A program made the position numbers and the translations under genes. A DNA stretch of 64,000 nt from Luteibacter aegosomatissinici (GTDB lineage Bacteria > Pseudomonadota > Gammaproteobacteria > Xanthomonadales > Rhodanobacteraceae), in contig NZ_CP095742.1 of the NCBI RefSeq assembly GCF_023078495.1, positions 4,488,501 through 4,552,500 of the forward strand. Direction: 5' to 3'. Shown here one piece after another: positions 59,188 through 64,000 of the stretch (position 1 is the stretch's first letter; every line of letters begins with the position of its first letter). The notes below the pieces were generated by a model. It ran no database searches and was not told where the DNA came from. It saw only the letters and a list, made by a program, of their open reading frames with translations.

Positions 59188-62100
59188 TCAGTCCGCAGGC
59201 CGCACTTGGGCATGGTGTGCCAGGGCGCGTTGTCGCTTGCGCTCGGCCAGCCAATCGGAGAAACGCTCCATGTACAGGTAGATCACCGGCGTGGTGTACA
59301 GGGTGACCAGCTGCGAGAGCAGCAGGCCGCCGACGATCGATACACCCAGCGGCTTGCGCAGTTCCGAACCGATGCCATTGCCCAGGGCCAGCGGCAAGGC
59401 ACCGAGCAACGCCGCGGCGGTCGTCATCATGATCGGGCGGAAGCGCAGCAGGCAGGCGCGACGGATGGCATCAGTGGCGTTCATGCCGGTGCGCTTCGCC
59501 TCGATCGCGAAGTCGATCATCATGATCGCGTTCTTCTTCACGATACCGATCAGCAGCACGATACCGACGATGCCATCGACCGACAGGGTCATGCCGCACA
59601 TCAAGAGTGCGAGCAAGGCGCCCACGCCAGCAGGCGGCAGGGTCGAGATGATCGTCAGCGGATGGATGTAGCTCTCGTAGAGCACGCCCAGCACGATGTA
59701 GATCACGATGATCGAGGCAAGCAGCAGGAGCACTTCGTCACCCACCGACGACGAGAACTCCGCCGCCTTGCCGATGAACTGGCCACGCACCTGCGGCGGG
59801 AAGTTCAGCGTCTGCTCCACCTCATGGATGGCTGCCACGGCCTCGGAGAGCGAATAGCCCTGCGCGAGGTTGAACGAGATCGTCACTGCCGGGAGCTGTT
59901 GCAGGTGGCTGACCACCAGCGGCGCGGTGGTGACCTGGGCGCTGGCCAGCGAGGCGATGGGGATGGAGCCACCCGCGCCGACCTGGAAGCCAACGTTACC
60001 GGTGTTACCGATACCGGCCGGCGTCGCCGAGTTGCTCGAGGCAAGCTGGCCGAAGCTGGTGGCATTGGAACCGGTGAGCGCGCCGTTGCCGTTGCTCTTC
60101 ACCGTCAGCTTGTTAAGCAGATCGGCGCTGTTGCGGAACTCCGGCGACACTTCCAGCACCACGCGGTACTGGTTGAGCTGGGTGAAGATGGTGGAGATCT
60201 GCCGCTGGCCGAAGGCGTCGTACAGCGTGTCGTCGATGGTCTGCACCGGCACGCCGAGGCGGCTGGCCGTGTCGCGATCGATGGTGAGCTTCAGCGCCGT
60301 GCCCTGGTCGGCCAGGTTGTTATCCACATCCGCCAGTTCCTTGCGCTTGCGCAAGGCCGAGGTCATCTGCTGGGCGTAACCGGCGAGCTCGGTGGAGTTC
60401 ACATCGGAGAGCGAGTACTGGTACTCGGTGGCCGACACCTGGCTATCGAGCGTCACGTCCTGCACGGGTTTCAGGTACAAGGCGACGCCGGCGATATGCG
60501 CGGCCGCCTTCTGCAGGCGGGGCAGCACGTCATCCAGGCTGTCACGGTCGCCACGGTCCTTCAGCACCAGCGAGAGCTGGCCCTGGTTGAGCGTGGGGTT
60601 GACCGAACCGGCACCGATGAAGGCGGCCACGCCGGAGACGGCGGGATCCTTGGCGAGGGCATCGGCCACGGCCTTCGTGCGCTGCTCCATCTGCGGGAAC
60701 GCAACGTTCTGGTCGGCCTGGACCACGGCGGTGATCAGGCCCGTATCCTGCTCGGGCAGCAGGCCCTTGGGGATCACGACGTACAGCACCACGGTGAGCG
60801 CCACGCTGAGTGCGGCGATGACCATGGTAAGCGGGCGATGCGCCAGCACCCAGTCAAGGCTGCTGCCGTAGCCTTCCACGATGCGCGACCACGCGGTGTG
60901 CTTGCCGGAGGCCGTGGCGTGCTCGTGGGCATCGTCCGCATCCGGCAGCTGATCTGCCTTGAGCAGGTACGCACACATCATGGGCGTGAGCGTCAGCGAC
61001 ACCAGCATCGAGATGGCCACCGCGATGGTGAGCACCCAGGCGAACTCGTGGAACAGGCGGCCGGTGACGCCGGGCATGAGCAGCAGCGGCAGGAACACGG
61101 CGATCAGCGACACGGTCAGCGACAGCACCGTGAAGCCAATTTCCTTCGCACCCACCTCGGCGGCCGTCTTGGCGTCCTGGCCCTGCTCGATGTAGCGCAC
61201 GATGTTCTCGATCATCACGATCGCATCGTCCACCACGAAGCCGGTAGCCACGGCCAGCGCCATGAGCGAAAGGTTATCCAGCGACATGCCCGCGAACGCC
61301 ATGACACCGAACGTGCCCATGAGCGAGAGCGGCACCGCCACGGACGGAATCACCGTGGCCCACAGGCGGCGCAGGAAGACGAAGATCACCGCCACCACGA
61401 GGCAGATGGTGAGGATGAGGGTGAACTGCACATCCTCGACCGAGGCGCGGATCGTGATGGTGCGGTCGGAGAACACCTTCAGGTGCACATCCGCCGGCAG
61501 CACCTTCTGCAGGTCGGGAATGGTCTGGCGGATGGACTGCACCGTCTGCACGATGTTCGCGCCCGGCTGGCGGCGGATATCGAGCAGCACGGCCGGCTTG
61601 CCATTGGCCCACGCCGCGAGCTGGTCGTTCTCCACGCCATCGACGACGTTGGCCACATCCTTCAGGCGCACCGGCGAATCGTTGGTGTAGCTGATGATCG
61701 TGTCTTTGTAATCGGCGGCCGTGGCCAGCTGGTCGTTGGTGCCGATGCTGTAGGACTGGGTCTTGCCGTTCAGCGTGCCCTTGGGCGCGTTCACGTTCGC
61801 CTGGGTCAGCGAGCTGCGCACGTCTTCCATGGTCAGGCCGAGGTTGGCCAACTGCGCCGGATTGACCTGGATGCGCACGGCCGGGCGCACGTTGCCGGCG
61901 ATGGACACGAGGCCCACGCCCTGCACCTGGGCCAGCTTCTGCGCGATGATCGAATCCGCGTAGTTGTTCACGTCGCGCAGCTGCACCGTGTCGGAGGTGA
62001 GCATCAGCGTCATGATCGGCGCATCGGCCGGGTTCACGCGGTTGTACACCGGCGGATACGGCAGGTTGTTCGGCAGCGTGCCGCGCGCCTGGTTGATCGC

Positions 62101-62430
62101 CGCCTGCACATCCTGGGCCGCGATATCGATATCGCGATCCATGTTGAACTGCAGGATGATCGTGGACAGGCCCGCCGACGAGTCCGAGCTCATCATGTTC
62201 AGGCCCGAGATCTGGCCGAAGTTGCGTTCCAGCGGGGTGGTGATGAGCGCGGCCATGGTGCTGGCCGAGGCACCGGGGTACTGGGTGGTCACGACGAGGC
62301 TTGGCGCGTCGATTTCCGGCAGCGCCGACACCGGCAGCTGCCGGTAGCCAAGGATGCCGAGCAACAGCACCGCCACCATCAGGAGCGATGTGGCGATGGG
62401 ACGGCGAATGAAGAGTGTCGAGAAACCCAC
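59188..62430 (-). CDS. RND efflux pump, first subunit of the second operon (MdtB-like), with loop insertion
   Basis: A 1080-residue HAE1-family transporter with [16 protein letters not shown] and [14 protein letters not shown] Gly/Ser/Asn/Ala-rich stretch of about 50 residues lies at roughly 773-825 (from KSNGNGALTG to GGSIPIASLA), the same place as the insertion in the first operon's MdtC-type pump. It follows the adaptor gene after 76 bases. It probably forms a heteromeric pump with the next RND protein, as MdtB and MdtC do. Confidence 0.9.
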   Translation of the reverse strand: MGFSTLFIRRPIATSLLMVAVLLLGILGYRQLPVSALPEIDAPSLVVTTQYPGASASTMAALITTPLERNFGQISGLNMMSSDSSAGLSTIILQFNMDRDIDIAAQDVQAAINQARGTLPNNLPYPPVYNRVNPADAPIMTLMLTSDTVQLRDVNNYADSIIAQKLAQVQGVGLVSIAGNVRPAVRIQVNPAQLANLGLTMEDVRSSLTQANVNAPKGTLNGKTQSYSIGTNDQLATAADYKDTIISYTNDSPVRLKDVANVVDGVENDQLAAWANGKPAVLLDIRRQPGANIVQTVQSIRQTIPDLQKVLPADVHLKVFSDRTITIRASVEDVQFTLILTICLVVAVIFVFLRRLWATVIPSVAVPLSLMGTFGVMAFAGMSLDNLSLMALAVATGFVVDDAIVMIENIVRYIEQGQDAKTAAEVGAKEIGFTVLSLTVSLIAVFLPLLLMPGVTGRLFHEFAWVLTIAVAISMLVSLTLTPMMCAYLLKADQLPDADDAHEHATASGKHTAWSRIVEGYGSSLDWVLAHRPLTMVIAALSVALTVVLYVVIPKGLLPEQDTGLITAVVQADQNVAFPQMEQRTKAVADALAKDPAVSGVAAFIGAGSVNPTLNQGQLSLVLKDRGDRDSLDDVLPRLQKAAAHIAGVALYLKPVQDVTLDSQVSATEYQYSLSDVNSTELAGYAQQMTSALRKRKELADVDNNLADQGTALKLTIDRDTASRLGVPVQTIDDTLYDAFGQRQISTIFTQLNQYRVVLEVSPEFRNSADLLNKLTVKSNGNGALTGSNATSFGQLASSNSATPAGIGNTGNVGFQVGAGGSIPIASLASAQVTTAPLVVSHLQQLPAVTISFNLAQGYSLSEAVAAIHEVEQTLNFPPQVRGQFIGKAAEFSSSVGDEVLLLLASIIVIYIVLGVLYESYIHPLTIISTLPPAGVGALLALLMCGMTLSVDGIVGIVLLIGIVKKNAIMMIDFAIEAKRTGMNATDAIRRACLLRFRPIMMTTAAALLGALPLALGNGIGSELRKPLGVSIVGGLLLSQLVTLYTTPVIYLYMERFSDWLAERKRQRALAHHAQVRPAD

Positions 62431-62468
62431 GGTTCAGTCCTGGTGTCTGGGCCGGCAAGGGCCCGTTG

Positions 62469-62495
62469 GCGGTACGTCCCTCATGGACGTACCGC
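62469..62495 (-). promoter_or_regulatory. Intercistronic hairpin between adaptor and RND gene
   Basis: A perfect 11-base inverted repeat GCGGTACGTCC / GGACGTACCGC with a 5-base loop lies 12 bases after the adaptor stop. There is no U-run. It probably protects or separates the adaptor mRNA rather than ending it. Confidence 0.6.
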
Positions 62496-62506
62496 ACGTG
62501 TCGAAG

Positions 62507-63760
62507 TTAGCCGCCGCGGCGGCCGCCACCCTGGTGGGCCTTCTTGTCCTTCGACTTCGACAGTTCTTCAGCCGTCGGCGCCGCCGGCACCTGGCCCGGG
62601 GCCAGCGGCTGCACCTTGGAGCCCGGCTTCAGGCGGAACTGGCCTTCGGTGACCACTTTGTCACCCAGCTTCAGGCCGGTGATCATGACGTGGCTATCGC
62701 CCACTTCCGAGGCGGTCTGCACCGATTCCATCTTGACCGTGTTATCGCCCTGCACCAGGTAGACGTAATCGCCATCGGGGCCGCGCTGCACGGCCTGGGC
62801 GGGGATCACGAGGCCGTTCTTCACCGTGCGGACCTTCAGGCGCGCATTGACGAACTGGCCCGGCCACAGCTCGGTCTTCTGGTTCTCGAACAGGCCACGC
62901 AGGCGGAACGTGCCCGTGGTGGTATCGATGGTGTTGTTGATGACCTCGAGGTGGCCGCTGGTCACCACGTGCGCATCGATGCGGTCGAGCGCATCGACGA
63001 TGAGCGGCGAGTCCGGGTTCTCGGCGATGCCCGTGCGCACCATGTCGAGGTTCTTCTCCGGCAGGGTGAACGTCACATAGATCGGGTGGACCTCGGTCAG
63101 CGTCACGATGGACGTGGAGGTGGTCACGATGTTGCCGACGTCGACACCGCGGATGCCGGCCAGGCCGGTGATCGGGGCAATGACCTTGGTGAAGCCCAGC
63201 TGCACCTGTGCCGCGCGGATCGAGGCCTGGTCGGCGACGACGGTAGCGTTGGACTGGTCCAGCGTGTTCTTCAGGTTATCCAGGTCCTGCTTGGAGACGT
63301 ACTGCTGGCCGCCCTTGCTCACGAGGTTCTGCGAACGCTCGAGGTTGTTCTTCGCGGTGGCCGCCAGGGCCTGGTCCTGCTTGAGCTTGGCCAGCGCCTG
63401 GTCGTACTGCGACTGGATCGTGCGCGGATCGATCTCCGCGAGCACGTCGCCCTGCTTCACCTCCTGGCCCTCGGTGAAGTTCAGCTTCATGAGCTGGCCG
63501 CCCACCTGGGGGCTCACCGTGACCTGGTTGCGCGCCTGCACCGTGCCGGTAGCGCTCAGGTACACCGGCACGTCCTGGGCGGCGACAGGCACCACGGTGA
63601 CCGGCACCGGCGGCTGATCCTTGCCCTGCCCCTCGCCATTGGCCTGGGCCGATGCGTCCTGCGCATTTGCACCACCCTTGTGCATACGGGGGAGGACGAC
63701 GACGACGGCAATCACCACAACGACGATGACCGCCAGCGCGATTTTCCAAAAACGCGACAT
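62507..63760 (-). CDS. Efflux RND periplasmic adaptor subunit (MdtA/AcrA family)
   Basis: A 417-residue membrane fusion protein. The N-terminal anchor helix is FWKIALAVIVVVVIAVVVVL. The lipoyl halves are VSPQVGGQLMKLNFTEGQEVKQGDVLAEIDPRTIQ and TKVIAPITGLAGIRGVDVGNIV around a helical hairpin, then a beta-barrel and a Gly/Lys/Arg-rich tail (KDKKAHQGGGRRGG). ATG 63760 starts the anchor; a longer in-frame start at 63817 is less likely. It heads the second RND operon. Confidence 0.88.
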   Translation of the reverse strand: MSRFWKIALAVIVVVVIAVVVVLPRMHKGGANAQDASAQANGEGQGKDQPPVPVTVVPVAAQDVPVYLSATGTVQARNQVTVSPQVGGQLMKLNFTEGQEVKQGDVLAEIDPRTIQSQYDQALAKLKQDQALAATAKNNLERSQNLVSKGGQQYVSKQDLDNLKNTLDQSNATVVADQASIRAAQVQLGFTKVIAPITGLAGIRGVDVGNIVTTSTSIVTLTEVHPIYVTFTLPEKNLDMVRTGIAENPDSPLIVDALDRIDAHVVTSGHLEVINNTIDTTTGTFRLRGLFENQKTELWPGQFVNARLKVRTVKNGLVIPAQAVQRGPDGDYVYLVQGDNTVKMESVQTASEVGDSHVMITGLKLGDKVVTEGQFRLKPGSKVQPLAPGQVPAAPTAEELSKSKDKKAHQGGGRRGG

Positions 63761-63841
63761 GTAAAGCTCCCAATGAGAATCCGGTCGATGGCACCGCCCT
63801 GCGACCAGGCGCGCCACGCGCCGCGGGCTTTATACCCTGAA

Positions 63842-63890
63842 AACGTTAACGTTCGGCGGCGACAAATATAGGTGTACGGGAACGAGATTG
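63842..63890 (-). promoter_or_regulatory. Predicted promoter and operator of the second RND operon
   Basis: On the minus strand TATATT (63870-63865) is a good -10, with a poor -35 (TTCAAT) 16 bases upstream. Just downstream of the predicted start lies the perfect 12-base palindrome AACGTTAACGTT (63842-63853), suited to repression by a TetR-type dimer. The regulator is not in the window. No gene was found in the remaining sequence to 64000. Confidence 0.45.
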
Positions 63891-64000
63891 AACAATGCCG
63901 GTTGACAGGGGTACACCATGACTGACGGCATGCTACCCATGGCGTCCGGCACCGTTTGAGGCCCTCTGAAGGCAGCCGTGGGGCTGACCGCTGACGAATG

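Noticed and set aside
59107..62652. Open frame of 1181 codons on the plus strand opposite an RND pump gene
   Set aside because: It is antisense to a well-supported transporter, is rich in His/Arg/Gly/Ala as expected from the reverse of GC-biased codons, and shows no domain.
63902..63960. Plus-strand promoter starting with TTGACA and a 13-codon ORF at the window end
   Set aside because: No acceptable -10 lies 16-18 bases downstream, and the reading frame closes after 13 codons.

Overview
The window is about 64 kb of GC-rich bacterial chromosome. Gene density is high, and many start codons overlap the preceding stop codon by 1 to 4 bases. The gene set fits a Gammaproteobacterium of the Xanthomonadales, most likely Rhodanobacteraceae (Luteibacter or Dyella type): large TonB-dependent receptors, several RND pumps, an archaic spore-coat-U pilus, a monomeric NADP-isocitrate dehydrogenase and Pseudomonas-like REP repeats. 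This placement is an inference from gene content, not a database result. No rRNA, tRNA, CRISPR array, prophage or insertion sequence was recognised.

Layout. 1-3830: the 3' end of an unknown gene, rluE, an exported methyltransferase-like protein and a TonB-dependent receptor. 3844-8948 (minus): a six-gene run of alpha/beta hydrolase, small membrane protein, XRE regulator, S33 hydrolase and NatA/NatB ABC exporter. It reads from a control region with repeated palindromes (8979-9201) shared with a four-gene archaic chaperone-usher pilus operon (9349-13914, plus). 13924-18949: rsgA, then alaA, an SGNH hydrolase, an LpxH-like phosphoesterase and a three-domain glutaredoxin ending at a clear terminator. 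19046-19620: a ccdAB toxin-antitoxin pair whose promoter carries tandem palindromes.

19641-30626 (minus): a cobalamin riboswitch, btuB and ten tightly coupled genes for the late, salvage-type part of B12 synthesis. It lacks corrin-ring genes and carries REP repeats inside two coding regions. 30594-35787: an acyltransferase whose 3' end overlaps the riboswitch, a periplasmic-sensor diguanylate cyclase, and a histidine kinase/response regulator pair that diverges from an mdtABC-type efflux operon with its own outer membrane factor (35941-44958). 44930-47812: a LytTR two-component pair and two small exported proteins. 47988-51207: the magnesium P-type ATPase mgtA behind a long leader with candidate small ORFs. 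51204-53471: a LysR regulator, a small unknown gene and an aldo/keto reductase. 53559-55790: monomeric isocitrate dehydrogenase. 55929-63760 (minus): a second tripartite-type operon with an adaptor and two RND pumps but no outer membrane factor in view.

How the parts relate. Import and envelope traffic dominate. BtuB brings corrinoids in and the cob operon completes them under riboswitch control. The two RND systems probably export toxic compounds, the first likely under its adjacent two-component system. The pilus, the diguanylate cyclase and the LytTR pair suggest surface attachment. REP-type repeats at five loci punctuate gene ends and, unusually, two coding regions.
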